In this document: positions 24,362-31,886 of the stretch, piece after piece
How the letters are laid out: the number at the start of each line of letters is the position of its first letter
Position numbering within the stretch: position 1 is the first letter of the stretch
NCBI GenBank assembly: GCA_018822435.1
Contig: JAHJKD010000020.1
Location: 1-37,526, forward strand
From: Patescibacteria group bacterium
Lineage (GTDB): Bacteria > Patescibacteriota > Patescibacteriia > UBA9570 > JAHJKD01
Direction of reading: 5' to 3'
DNA: 37,526 nt
The notes under the pieces: model-generated
Database searches by the model: none
Told to the model about the DNA's origin: nothing
Seen by the model: only the letters and a program-made list of their open reading frames with translations
Translations under genes and position numbers: made by a program

Positions 24362-24403
24362 AAATTTTGTAGAGACGCGATTAATCGCGTCTCTACAAAA
24401 TTT
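24362..24403. repeat. Perfect 42-bp palindrome
   Basis: The sequence reads AAATTTTGTAGAGACGCGATT then its exact reverse complement, with no loop. Its edge covers two bases of the stop codon of the glycosyltransferase gene (24402-24404, minus strand) and it ends 5 bp before the start of the ligase-like gene. The core GTAGAGACGCGATTAATCGC belongs to a palindrome type seen dispersed in several bacterial genomes. Confidence 0.9.
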
Positions 24404-25472
24404 ATGTATCTTTTTTTAATACTTTATTAAAAACATCCATAGTCTTCTGAGCCGTAATAGACCAGGAAAATTTCTTTGCTTGCGCAAGAGATTTCTCTCT
24501 CATTTCGTTTATCAGATTTTCATTCTCTAATAGTATATTCATTTTATTTCCGATTTTCTCTATATTTTTCGGGTCCACCAGCATGCCCGCCTCTCCCACA
24601 ACTTCTGGAAGGCTGGAAGTATTTGAAACTAGCACTGGCGCTCCGCAAGCCATCGCTTCTAGAGGGGTTAGTCCAAAACCCTCATAAAGGGAAACCAGAA
24701 CAAAAAACCGGCAGGCATTATATAAATTATTCAGATCTTCATTAGCCACATAATCAAGAAATTTAACTCTGCCCTGTAGATTATATTTATTCACTAATTC
24801 TAACAGATCTTCAAACCCCCAGGCTTTTTTTCCCACTATCACCAAGATTTCATCTTTACGTTTGGCAAAGGCAAAGGCTTTTATTAAGCGGGCATAATTT
24901 TTTCGCGGTTCTATAGTTGAGACAGATAGAATAAATGGTTCATGAATATCAAATGCATCCGCCACCTTCTTCTTAGCTTCTTCTCTGGCCAGAGGCTTTA
25001 AGAAGTCGCTGTACCCTTCTGGCGTGACTGTAATTTTTTCTTCCGGAATATTCAATAATCTCATCAGGTCTTTTTTAGAATTTTCTGAAACAGTGATTAC
25101 ATGGTCAGCCCTGGTAAAAGAATAGGGCAGCAGTTTTTTCCAGTAGAATTTTGAAGCCAGGGAAAAATTTTCCGGAAAGATCATGCCGATCAGGTCATGC
25201 GCCGTCACAATTTTCTTGCCCTGATAAAATATCGGGCAGGAAAAAGACGGCGCCCACAAAAGATCAGCTTTAGCTTTTTTCGCTGCTCTAGGCAGCTTAA
25301 TCTGGTCCCACCAAATTCGTTTTGGCGTATTGAGGTTTTCTTTGACTTTATCAATATAAACCAGCTCATGCTCACGGGCAAGCGGCACCAGCTCTTTCAG
25401 TAAATTATCCAGATAAAACCCATACCCGGTTTTTTTGCCTTTTATAGATTGTCGGTCTATTACAATTTTCAT
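24402..25472 (-). CDS. Glycosyltransferase family 4 (GT-B fold)
   Basis: A 356-residue cytoplasmic or membrane-associated enzyme that transfers a sugar from an activated donor to a glycan acceptor, probably lipid-linked. Landmarks are the N-terminal half with KKTGYGFYLDNLL and HDLIGMIFPENF, the linker region SVSTIEPRKNYARLIKAF and the donor-binding E-x7-E stretch EGFGLTPLEAMACGAPVL. These are standard GT4 (glycosyl_transferase_1) features. The start overlaps the flippase gene's end by 4 bp (ATGA-type coupling), and the stop codon runs into the 42-bp palindrome. It likely assembles the repeat unit that the flippase exports. Confidence 0.92.
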   Translation of the reverse strand: MKIVIDRQSIKGKKTGYGFYLDNLLKELVPLAREHELVYIDKVKENLNTPKRIWWDQIKLPRAAKKAKADLLWAPSFSCPIFYQGKKIVTAHDLIGMIFPENFSLASKFYWKKLLPYSFTRADHVITVSENSKKDLMRLLNIPEEKITVTPEGYSDFLKPLAREEAKKKVADAFDIHEPFILSVSTIEPRKNYARLIKAFAFAKRKDEILVIVGKKAWGFEDLLELVNKYNLQGRVKFLDYVANEDLNNLYNACRFFVLVSLYEGFGLTPLEAMACGAPVLVSNTSSLPEVVGEAGMLVDPKNIEKIGNKMNILLENENLINEMREKSLAQAKKFSWSITAQKTMDVFNKVLKKDT

Positions 25473-26893
25473 TTACTCTTCAAAGCCATTACTTCTTTAA
25501 TTTGCCCTTTGGAAATACCACCGAATAAAAAGAGAACAGTAAAATATACTAAGGCGCCTAAAATAATAGAGAAAAATAAATTAATGTCAGGCACGGCTAT
25601 TAGTAAGGCCACCATCGCCAATGTGGCTACCAATGCTTTAAAAAATCCTTTCAAGCTTACGCCTCTATGAGAAGTCTTGTAGCAAATGGAATAAGCAATT
25701 ATAAATATCGCCACTTCTGCCAGCACAGTCACTGCTGCCGCTGCCCAATATGAAAAAATAGGAATTAATGTTACGTACAAAGCCAGAGAAACAAGGGCGA
25801 CCGCAGAATAACCCCAAAGCATGACTTTTTGTTTATTCATAGTTACTACCAAATAAGTGAATAAAGTGCCCAGGAAAATGGCGGCCGTAGCAAAGATTAA
25901 AATTTGCAATATTGGTGCTGACGGAACAAATTCTTCTCCGCCGAGGAGTCTCATGATCGGCTCAGCTAAAACAACCGTTCCGCCTACCATGGGCACGGCC
26001 AGGATCACTAAAAAATCAAAAGCTTTTTGCAATACTTGTTTATATTTTTTCATATTTTGTTCTAGCCAGGATTTATTCAGGACGGGCAGGGCCAAACCAA
26101 TAAACATAGTTGGAAAAGCGATGATCACTTCTAATATTTTATACGGGGCGCTATAAATTCCCACTTCATTTTCTGGTTGAAACAGCGAAAGTATGAGCGT
26201 GTCACCTTTGAAGTAGACAAGAGTAAAAAATATAGACAAAGCAATCGGCCACGACTCTTTTAAAATTGATTTCCAGAGGGAAAAATCAAAGCGTAGTTTG
26301 ATTTTGAAGAATTTTCTTGAGCCAATGAAATTTGTCAGGAAATTCAGGCCCGACCCAATCACCATGGCGGCAATAATATATTTCAGGTCCATGCCCATAA
26401 AGATAAATGTCAGGGTCACGCCTAATGTGGTCGCTTTGCCAATCAGTTCGCCTAAGGCGATCCAATAAGTCGCCATGTATTTCTGGAATATGGCAGAAAG
26501 AAGTTGATTAAGGGAAACGAACAAATAAAAACCCGTGGCAATAAATATTCCTGCTTTAACAATTCCCGGGTAGGGCATGAATAATCCGATCACAGGTGCA
26601 ATACCTAAAAAGATCAAGCCGGACACCAAACGCATAGTAAAAATATTATTTACTAGTTTATCCGTATTTTCATCAGTCTTTGATATTTTCTTGAGTAAAA
26701 TGATATACAGGCCAAAATCAATAATAATTCCAAATATCTGCAAAAAGGCCATAACTGTGGCAAACTGGCCATAGCCGGTCTGGCCCAGATACCGTAATAC
26801 AAAACCGGCTGTCACCAATGACAGTGCCAGTCCGATCCCTTTTCCAATTGCTTGTATAGCCGTGTTATGGGCTATTTTTCGGGTTAAACTCAT
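25469..26893 (-). CDS. Polysaccharide flippase (Wzx/MATE-like)
   Basis: A 474-residue polytopic protein with about 13-14 membrane helices and no large soluble domain, beginning MSLTRKIAHNTAIQAIGKGIG followed by a helix ending in RYLGQTGYGQFATV, the N-terminal signature of polysaccharide_synt exporters. Such proteins flip lipid-linked oligosaccharides across the membrane. It is first in the envelope glycan operon (flippase, GT4, two Wzy_C proteins), with a promoter at 26909-26937. Overlap of 4 bp with the glycosyltransferase gene suggests translational coupling. Confidence 0.9.
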   Translation of the reverse strand: MSLTRKIAHNTAIQAIGKGIGLALSLVTAGFVLRYLGQTGYGQFATVMAFLQIFGIIIDFGLYIILLKKISKTDENTDKLVNNIFTMRLVSGLIFLGIAPVIGLFMPYPGIVKAGIFIATGFYLFVSLNQLLSAIFQKYMATYWIALGELIGKATTLGVTLTFIFMGMDLKYIIAAMVIGSGLNFLTNFIGSRKFFKIKLRFDFSLWKSILKESWPIALSIFFTLVYFKGDTLILSLFQPENEVGIYSAPYKILEVIIAFPTMFIGLALPVLNKSWLEQNMKKYKQVLQKAFDFLVILAVPMVGGTVVLAEPIMRLLGGEEFVPSAPILQILIFATAAIFLGTLFTYLVVTMNKQKVMLWGYSAVALVSLALYVTLIPIFSYWAAAAVTVLAEVAIFIIAYSICYKTSHRGVSLKGFFKALVATLAMVALLIAVPDINLFFSIILGALVYFTVLFLFGGISKGQIKEVMALKSK

Positions 26894-26908
26894 AAAAAGA
26901 CAGTTTAT

Positions 26909-26937
26909 AAATTACCACTTCCCGGCCTTTATGTCAA
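26909..26937 (-). promoter_or_regulatory. Promoter of the polysaccharide operon
   Basis: On the minus strand TTGACA (26932-26937), a 17-bp spacer and TAATTT (26909-26914). The start is near 26902. The -35 forms one arm of the inverted repeat TGTCAATTA...TAATTGACA shared with the divergent promoter. Confidence 0.7.
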
Positions 26938-26947
26938 TTATAATTAA

Positions 26948-26976
26948 TTGACAATCATGGCTAATATTGGTAATTT
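26948..26976 (+). promoter_or_regulatory. Divergent promoter of the G+C-rich helical-repeat gene
   Basis: TTGACA (26948-26953), a 17-bp spacer and TAATTT (26971-26976): the same hexamers and spacing as the opposed promoter, with GG just before both -10 boxes. The leader to ATG 27124 is about 140 nt. Confidence 0.65.
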
Positions 26977-27123
26977 TTATTATCCATTTCGAGACGTCGA
27001 AAAGGACTGTTCTTTATTGCCCGAGTGGCACTGAGATTGCCGGCTGTTTCCCGACAGTTGGTACTGCAATCAAAATCGTGAGGACGCTCACTAAACTTCA
27101 GAACTGAACAGGGAGAACCAGAA

Positions 27124-28296
27124 ATGCCATCGAACTATTGGAGACATCCGTCTTCCCAGGTATTTGCGGCCAAGGCCGTGGTCACCGAGACCGGCCAGGC
27201 CGTGGCCCGCAACTACGACATCAAGAGTCTGCGGTCCGGCGACATCGGCTTGCACGTCCGCATCGACCGCGGCCAGTGCGAGTCGCTCAGCCCGGCCCAG
27301 CAGGCCGTGGCTGCTCAGCTCGTCCAGGACATGTCCGAGGATTTGCGCGAGCAGCTCGGCGTCGTGTCCGCCAGCTTCGAGCCCGGCACCGTGGTCCGGG
27401 TGACCATCGCCACCGGGTCGATCCAGCGCCATGTCCTCGGCTCCGTGCTCGAGGACAACGGCCAGATCCTGCGTCTGCACTACTTCCCCCATCACCGGGA
27501 GAGGTCCATCCAGCCCGCCCGCATGACCGTGTCCTTCGGACAGGCCATGGTCGAGGAGTTCCTGTTCGAAGGCGGGATCGAGCGCCGTGGCATTGCCGGT
27601 TTGGCCCTCGCCCAAAACCTCTGCTCCGGCGGGGGTGACGACAAGTTGCTCGCGCTGATCAAGGACGACGACGAGGCGCTCAAGTCCGTGGCCCTGAACG
27701 CCGTCCAGGAGGAGTCCCGCCTCCGGGCCCTCCGGTTCATCAAGGACGAGCACTGGATCCTGGAGATGATGCTCGCCAACCACATCGACCCCCAGCGTGG
27801 TGTGGAAGTCATTAAGGATGATGATCTCCTCACTCAGATTGTTCTCAACATGCAGTTCAACGAGAAGGTCCGCTTCACCGCCATGTCCCGCCTGACCGAT
27901 CCCGAGGCCCTGGTCGCCCTGGTCAAGGCCGAACCGCGAAGCTTGCTCATCTGCGAAGCCATTGACAGGGCGGTCGACACGGTGGCCGGCAGCTCGGGGT
28001 GGACCGACGACCACTTCGCCGCCATCGCGGCCAACACCGCCGTTCCCAATGACTTCGGCCGCGCCATCGCCGAGATTCAGGACGGAGACCGCGTGGCCGC
28101 GCTCTGGCAGCAGTTCGCCAAGGACCACCTGGACTCGGAGGACCGGGAAGCCGAGCTCCTCGCTATCTGCGAACAGGCCATTGGGCCGGCTCCGGCCAAG
28201 GTCCGCGACCGCGTCATCGAGATCGCCGTTCCGTTCATGCCCGAGGGCATCGACAAAGCGCATCTCTACGAGGCCCTGCGCGAGCGGTGCTGGTAG
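27124..28296 (+). CDS. G+C-rich orphan protein with alpha-helical repeats
   Basis: A 390-residue soluble protein. Residues 1-135 look mixed alpha/beta; from about 150 onward it is mostly helical with HEAT-like units rich in Leu/Ala and Asp (DDKLLALIKDDDEALKSV, SRLRALRFIKDEHWILEMM, DDLLTQIVLNM, VRFTAMSRLTDPEALVALV). Such solenoids usually bind proteins or nucleic acids; no enzyme motif is seen. G/C-ended codons dominate, unlike neighbours. The plus strand is chosen over a slightly longer antisense frame because of the SD (AGGGAG, 8 nt before ATG), the upstream promoter, the downstream hairpins and the balanced composition. I recognise no named family. It is monocistronic and likely acquired. 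Confidence 0.8.
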   Translation: MPSNYWRHPSSQVFAAKAVVTETGQAVARNYDIKSLRSGDIGLHVRIDRGQCESLSPAQQAVAAQLVQDMSEDLREQLGVVSASFEPGTVVRVTIATGSIQRHVLGSVLEDNGQILRLHYFPHHRERSIQPARMTVSFGQAMVEEFLFEGGIERRGIAGLALAQNLCSGGGDDKLLALIKDDDEALKSVALNAVQEESRLRALRFIKDEHWILEMMLANHIDPQRGVEVIKDDDLLTQIVLNMQFNEKVRFTAMSRLTDPEALVALVKAEPRSLLICEAIDRAVDTVAGSSGWTDDHFAAIAANTAVPNDFGRAIAEIQDGDRVAALWQQFAKDHLDSEDREAELLAICEQAIGPAPAKVRDRVIEIAVPFMPEGIDKAHLYEALRERCW

Positions 28297-28309
28297 CACA
28301 ACCCCTTTA

Positions 28310-28358
28310 TACGACAGGGTAATGTCGTATCGGCAGATCTAACCCACCTGATCTGCCG
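28310..28358 (+). terminator. Tandem hairpins after the helical-repeat gene
   Basis: ATACGACA/TGTCGTAT (about 28309-28330) is followed by CGGCAGATC/GATCTGCCG (28331-28339 with 28350-28358). The stems are strong but the following tract is T-poor, so termination here would be less canonical than at other sites in the window. Confidence 0.5.
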
Positions 28359-28399
28359 CTATCCCCTTTGGGCGTAAAGAAATTTATGCGAAAAGGAGA

Positions 28400-28428
28400 T
28401 TGACTTCAAGGCAATTTTTTGCTATACT
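28400..28428 (+). promoter_or_regulatory. Sigma-70-type promoter of the SpoIID-like gene
   Basis: TTGACT (28400-28405) and TATACT (28423-28428), spacer 17 bp. The start would fall at about 28435, at or next to the ATG codons at 28434 and 28440, implying a nearly leaderless mRNA. This placement excludes the upstream TTG at 28419 as the start codon. Confidence 0.75.
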
Positions 28429-28433
28429 TACAT

Positions 28434-29447
28434 ATGAACATGAACTACAAAAACAAAAAAAGAAATTTATTTTCTTCAATGCTGGCCGCCGGGCTTATTA
28501 CTGGTGCTGCCAGTTTTTTATTTGCCGCCTCTGCTTCCGCTGAGCCGCCGACCAACCAGTTTTCCAAACAACCCCGCATCCGGGCCGGCCTTTATACCAC
28601 TGAAGACCCCGTCAGGATCGTTTGCAACCACCGCGCCAAGGTCGTGAAAAAAAATGGTAAAGTAATAAAATGGGTGAAAAAAGGCAAAGTCATTACTCTC
28701 AAATACAATCGCGACAATAATAAATACCACTTGGATGTTGGTAATTTTCATAAAGTCAGAAAATCATTTTTCCGCGTCATCCCCAAAAAGAAAAAAACGG
28801 CCGTCTGCGAGATAATCAACTATGAAAACCGGCCCTCCTGGAACACTGCCCTGAACGACAACAAATTCCGCGAAAGGCTGGAAGTCCGCTATGCTCCGGC
28901 CACGAATAAGATCTGGGTTGTCAACGGCCTCACTCTGGAACACTATATCCGAGGCATCGGGGAATCAGGCAATCAGAACGACAAAGCCTATTTAAAATCT
29001 TTGCTTACCGCCGCCCGCACTTATGCCGCTTATCATAAATTATATCCCACCAAACACGCGGATGAACCTTATTTGCTGGACACGACTGGCAATGACCAGG
29101 TCTACATCGGCTATTCCTTTGAAGAGCGCGCCCCCAATGTGGTTCAGGCCGCCAAAGACACTCGCGGCCGCGTCATAACTTACAACAATGAGATAGTCGT
29201 TGCTCCTTATTTCTCTCGTTCTGATGGCCGCACTCGGGCTTGGTCTGAAGTTTGGGCCGGTTCTTATCCTTGGCTTGTATCAAAAAATGACCCTGGCTGC
29301 CAAGGTATGGACAAATGGGGCCATGGCGTCGGCATGTCTGCCGAAGGCGCCCGCTATTTTGCGGAAACCCGCAACTGGACCTGGAAAGAGATCCTAAAAT
29401 ATTATTACACTGATATAAAAATTAAGAGGGCTTATCCTAAGGAGTAA
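28434..29447 (+). CDS. SpoIID/LytB-domain secreted protein
   Basis: A 337-residue exported protein. The reading frame is open from a TTG at 28419, but that codon lies upstream of the promoter's -10, so ATG 28434 (or 28440) is preferred. A signal peptide ends near SASA-EPP. The SpoIID domain (about residues 165-330) contains NGLTLEHYIRGIGESG, LLTAARTYAAYH, PYFSRSDGRTRAWSEVW and KWGHGVGMSAEGA, the usual family landmarks. SpoIID is a lytic transglycosylase acting on denuded peptidoglycan during sporulation, while other members are broader wall remodelers; sporulation is not implied here. The Glu in IGESG sits at the position expected for catalysis. Its stop codon abuts the terminator of the convergent gene. 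Confidence 0.9.
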   Translation: MNMNYKNKKRNLFSSMLAAGLITGAASFLFAASASAEPPTNQFSKQPRIRAGLYTTEDPVRIVCNHRAKVVKKNGKVIKWVKKGKVITLKYNRDNNKYHLDVGNFHKVRKSFFRVIPKKKKTAVCEIINYENRPSWNTALNDNKFRERLEVRYAPATNKIWVVNGLTLEHYIRGIGESGNQNDKAYLKSLLTAARTYAAYHKLYPTKHADEPYLLDTTGNDQVYIGYSFEERAPNVVQAAKDTRGRVITYNNEIVVAPYFSRSDGRTRAWSEVWAGSYPWLVSKNDPGCQGMDKWGHGVGMSAEGARYFAETRNWTWKEILKYYYTDIKIKRAYPKE

Positions 29448-29488
29448 AAAAACAGAGCAGGCAAATCCCCATGGATTCACCTACTCTG
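29446..29488 (-). terminator. Strong intrinsic terminator of the basic-protein gene
   Basis: On the minus strand CAGAGTAGGTGAATCC pairs with GGATTTGCCTGCTCTG around ATGG over 16 bp without mismatch when G-U pairs are allowed, followed by seven T. The G-U pairs fit only the minus-strand transcript. It overlaps the stop codon of the SpoIID-like gene. A second hairpin, CCCTG/CAGGG, lies just upstream of it on the minus strand. Confidence 0.88.
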
Positions 29489-29518
29489 GCAGTCCCTGTC
29501 AAGCAGGGAATTACCCGA

Positions 29519-29854
29519 TCAGGTCCGGCAGCGGGTCGTCACCACTCGCGGGCGCTTGCTCTTCTCCTTGATGACTACGGGCTGGCCCTGGCCCGCAGCG
29601 ATCTCTGTGGCTATGGTATTCACGCTCCTGCCGCGATCCGGCTGGAACGTGCCCTTGACCGTGGTCACGCCGTTCCTTGTCTGCACTGTGCCGTTCACCT
29701 CGCCTTTTCGCTTTCGGCGCCTGAGGTGTTCAGCCACTGCCCTGGTCGGCCGGCCTTTGAAGCTCATCGAGCCTTTGGACGCCGGTCCGGTCTTCCGGGC
29801 CTTGGCTGCCGCCCTCCTCATCAGTCTTCCTGGTGTCATTCCTTTTGTGGGCAT
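29519..29854 (-). CDS. Small basic G+C-rich orphan protein
   Basis: A 111-residue, strongly basic protein starting MPTKGMTPGRLMRRAAAKARK. The frame extends 14 codons further upstream, but ATG at 29852-29854 is chosen because AAGGAGG lies 8 nt before it. The first half is Arg/Lys-rich (AEHLRRRKRKGEV), and the second half looks beta-rich with Thr/Val/Gly (GTVQTRNGVTTVKGTFQPDRG), ending in RPRVVTTRCRT. Nucleic-acid binding is plausible from charge alone. No family recognised. Codon and base use are G+C-rich like the genes at 17974 and 27124. It has its own promoter candidate (29920-29948) and a 16-bp terminator, so it looks like an independent, probably imported unit. Confidence 0.72.
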   Translation of the reverse strand: MPTKGMTPGRLMRRAAAKARKTGPASKGSMSFKGRPTRAVAEHLRRRKRKGEVNGTVQTRNGVTTVKGTFQPDRGRSVNTIATEIAAGQGQPVVIKEKSKRPRVVTTRCRT

Positions 29855-29919
29855 CGGACTATCCTCCTTATGAAAAAACAACGCTCTCAGGTTCATTCCT
29901 GAAGGAGCTTGTTAACTAC

Positions 29920-29948
29920 AACCTATAAGAATAATATAATAAAGTCAA
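29920..29948 (-). promoter_or_regulatory. Promoter candidate of the basic-protein gene
   Basis: On the minus strand TTGACT (29943-29948) and TAGGTT (29920-29925), spacer 17 bp, overlapping the end of queA. The leader of about 60 nt holds a small TCAGG/CCTGA hairpin. Confidence 0.5.
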
Positions 29949-30994
29949 TAAATAAACATGGCATCCCCAAAACTGTAAAAGCGATATTTTTTCTTAATAG
30001 CTTCCTGGTAAGCCTTTTTAGTTTGCGGTAAACCATAGAAGGCCGCCACTAGCATTATAAGAGATGATTTTGGTAAATGAAAATTAGTAATCAGTCCGTC
30101 AACCACTTTGAATTTATATCCGGGTGAAATAAATATATTAGTGCTTAAATTATTATATTCTTTCTCTACTATTTTTCCGTTTTTAACAGGCAGAGATTCT
30201 AAGGTCCTGGTCGAAGTTGTACCTACAGAAATAATCCTTCTTTTCTCCTTTTTTGCTTTATTAATCTTTTGAATTACAGACTTCTTAACTGAAAAATATT
30301 CTTTATGTAATTTAATGTCCTTCACATCTTCAACCCGGATCGGGGCAAATGTTCCCAGGCCGACATGCAAAGTCACATATAATATTTCTACCCCTTGTTG
30401 TTGCAGTTTTTTCATCAGTCGGGGAGTAAAATGCAGTCCGGCCGTTGGTGCTGCTACTGAACCGGTTTGTTTGGCGTAAACTGTTTGATATCTATCTAGT
30501 CTGGACTTTTTCTTTATATATGGCGGTGTGGGCGTTTCTCCAATACTCGTAATGTTCTTCTTATTAAATTCCACGAAATAATAATCATCCTTTTTTTCTT
30601 TTACTTCACCCTGGAATCCTTTGGCTAAGTTTACGATCATTCCTTCTCTTACCCGGCCCTTGATCATGCAAGTCCATATATTTTTTTCTGTATTTTCTAA
30701 TAAAAAGATTTCTATTTGGCCGCCAGTTTCTTTTTTTCCATACAGCCTCGCCGGAATCACTTTCGTATCATTCAAAACCAAAACATCACCCTTTTTTAAA
30801 TATTCCCCTAAATTATAAAAATAATCATGAGTAATCCGCAATCCCATCTGCGAAATCTGCCCAATCTGCGTAATCTGTGGTCCTCTCCGGCAAACCAAAA
30901 ACCGAGACCGGTCTCGAGGGGAGACCGGCTTTTGCGCTATTAAAGATTGCGGTAAATTAAAATCAAAATTTTTTACCTTTTGCGTCTTGGGCAT
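29945..30994 (-). CDS. queA: S-adenosylmethionine:tRNA ribosyltransferase-isomerase
   Basis: QueA transfers and isomerises the ribose of SAM onto preQ1-modified tRNA, making epoxyqueuosine. The 349-residue protein shows the family start DFNLPQSLIAQ, DVLVLNDTKVIPARLYG, SVAAPTAGLHFT, HVGLGTFAPIRVEDV, VGTTSTRTLES and TNFHLPKSSLIMLVAAFYG, with normal spacing except near the N-terminus. There the run between RFLVCRR and ITHDYF is lengthened by about 15 residues; residues 40-51 read QITQIGQISQMG, encoded by four 9-bp tandem units (30842-30877). The gene overlaps the upstream bPH2 gene by 32 bp and is last in an operon that also contains queH, whose product acts next in the pathway. Confidence 0.95.
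   Translation of the reverse strand: MPKTQKVKNFDFNLPQSLIAQKPVSPRDRSRFLVCRRGPQITQIGQISQMGLRITHDYFYNLGEYLKKGDVLVLNDTKVIPARLYGKKETGGQIEIFLLENTEKNIWTCMIKGRVREGMIVNLAKGFQGEVKEKKDDYYFVEFNKKNITSIGETPTPPYIKKKSRLDRYQTVYAKQTGSVAAPTAGLHFTPRLMKKLQQQGVEILYVTLHVGLGTFAPIRVEDVKDIKLHKEYFSVKKSVIQKINKAKKEKRRIISVGTTSTRTLESLPVKNGKIVEKEYNNLSTNIFISPGYKFKVVDGLITNFHLPKSSLIMLVAAFYGLPQTKKAYQEAIKKKYRFYSFGDAMFIY
30842..30877 (-). repeat. Four 9-bp tandem repeats inside queA
   Basis: On the coding strand: CAGATTACG, CAGATTGGG, CAGATTTCG, CAGATGGGA. Each encodes Gln-Ile/Met-x. It is flanked by further similar words (CCACAGATTACG, GCGGATTACT). Sequences of this kind recur as intergenic repeats in various bacterial genomes. 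Confidence 0.85.
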
Positions 30995-31625
30995 ATTCTT
31001 TTAGTGTATTGTCACCGATAGGAGTTTTATTAAGCATGTCCTTTTCTTGCTGTACGCGTTGAATCTCTTCCGGCGTGGTCTTGGCAATGGCATTATCATG
31101 AGCGCGAATAATAATTCGGGCAACTTCTTCCGGATCTTTTACCTGTTCGAATTGAAAACGCTGGGTCGTGCCGGCGGTCTGGATGTAAACGCTGCCATAA
31201 TTAAGCATGGTCTGGACCTTGCCTTTTAATTCTGAAGTTACATCCTGGACTTTTAGAATATTCAATTCTGATATCACGCGATTAAATAATCCGATCTGTT
31301 CAATGTTAATTATACGCTGGTCTGTCACGATCCAAATGTCCAGATGATAATCAACAAATTCGTGGAAATAATGGAGCCAGATAACCAGGTAATAAAGGGA
31401 GGTGCCAAACACAAACATCAAATAAAGCGGTGTACCAGGAACTATTGTCCAGCCCAGGTATAAAAATAAAAATCCAAATACCGCTACTGGAATAATATTA
31501 AATAGGATCAACATGCTCACATAACGCCAAATAATTACCCAATGCCGTCTTAGCATCATAATGACTCTTTCTCCCTCCCTTTGTGAAGGGAACATGGTCT
31601 TAATTTTATGTGGGGATCTTTTCAT
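30963..31625 (-). CDS. Membrane protein with a bacterial PH-like (bPH2/YdbS) domain
   Basis: A 220-residue protein. Two adjacent helices (about 30-55 and 63-85) are followed by a cytoplasmic bPH2 domain (about 90-180) with the characteristic IVTDQRIINIEQIGLFNRVISELNILKVQDV. Such domains are found in membrane proteins of unclear role, often in stress or envelope contexts. The C-terminal 40 residues are charged. It sits between an 84-aa membrane protein (1-bp overlap, TAATG-type) and queA (32-bp overlap), so it is cotranscribed and probably translationally coupled. The domain call is good; cellular role is unknown. Confidence 0.82.
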   Translation of the reverse strand: MKRSPHKIKTMFPSQREGERVIMMLRRHWVIIWRYVSMLILFNIIPVAVFGFLFLYLGWTIVPGTPLYLMFVFGTSLYYLVIWLHYFHEFVDYHLDIWIVTDQRIINIEQIGLFNRVISELNILKVQDVTSELKGKVQTMLNYGSVYIQTAGTTQRFQFEQVKDPEEVARIIIRAHDNAIAKTTPEEIQRVQQEKDMLNKTPIGDNTLKEYAQDAKGKKF

Positions 31626-31879
31626 TATTCTGGTCCGTTACTTCCTAATAAGCCGCCTGTAATCGGCACTGAGTCCAACCAAGGCGTATTGAAAACTAAA
31701 ATAATCGTGATCGTCAGGATAGTAACGACCACGCTAATAAATAAAATAGTATTAAATTTTCCCAGGAAATCAAAAAACCCGAACCGGGTCATGTGATAAA
31801 TATTAAAGAATGCAAAAAATAAATAAACAGCCAGGGCTATCAAATATATTAATAAAAATATCCAAAGCGGTAAATTCAT
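31625..31879 (-). CDS. Small two-TM membrane protein
   Basis: An 84-residue protein with two helices (about 5-27 and 43-64) separated by a short loop (HMTRFGFFDFLGKF) and ending with a periplasmic or cytoplasmic tail, TPWLDSVPITGGLLGSNGPE. I recognise no family. It lies 7 bp downstream of queH and overlaps the bPH2 gene's start by one base, so it belongs to the nif3-ruvB-queH-queA operon. It may form a complex with the neighbouring bPH2 membrane protein, which is inference from coupling only. Confidence 0.72.
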   Translation of the reverse strand: MNLPLWIFLLIYLIALAVYLFFAFFNIYHMTRFGFFDFLGKFNTILFISVVVTILTITIILVFNTPWLDSVPITGGLLGSNGPE

Positions 31880-31886
31880 GCCCTAA

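Noticed and set aside
27091-28299. 402-codon antisense frame opposite the helical-repeat gene
   Set aside because: It is slightly longer than the plus-strand gene, but it is a compositional shadow: the plus strand has the SD, promoter and terminator hairpins, G/C-ended codons and balanced protein composition, while the minus frame is rich in Gly/Asp/Leu/His with no start signals.
28419-28433. TTG start for the SpoIID-like gene
   Set aside because: It lies upstream of the promoter -10 box (28423-28428), so it would not be in the mRNA; ATG at 28434 or 28440 fits better.
29471-29902. 143-codon and 105-codon plus-strand frames at 29471-29902
   Set aside because: They run antisense to the basic-protein gene, which has the AAGGAGG site and a dedicated terminator on the minus strand.
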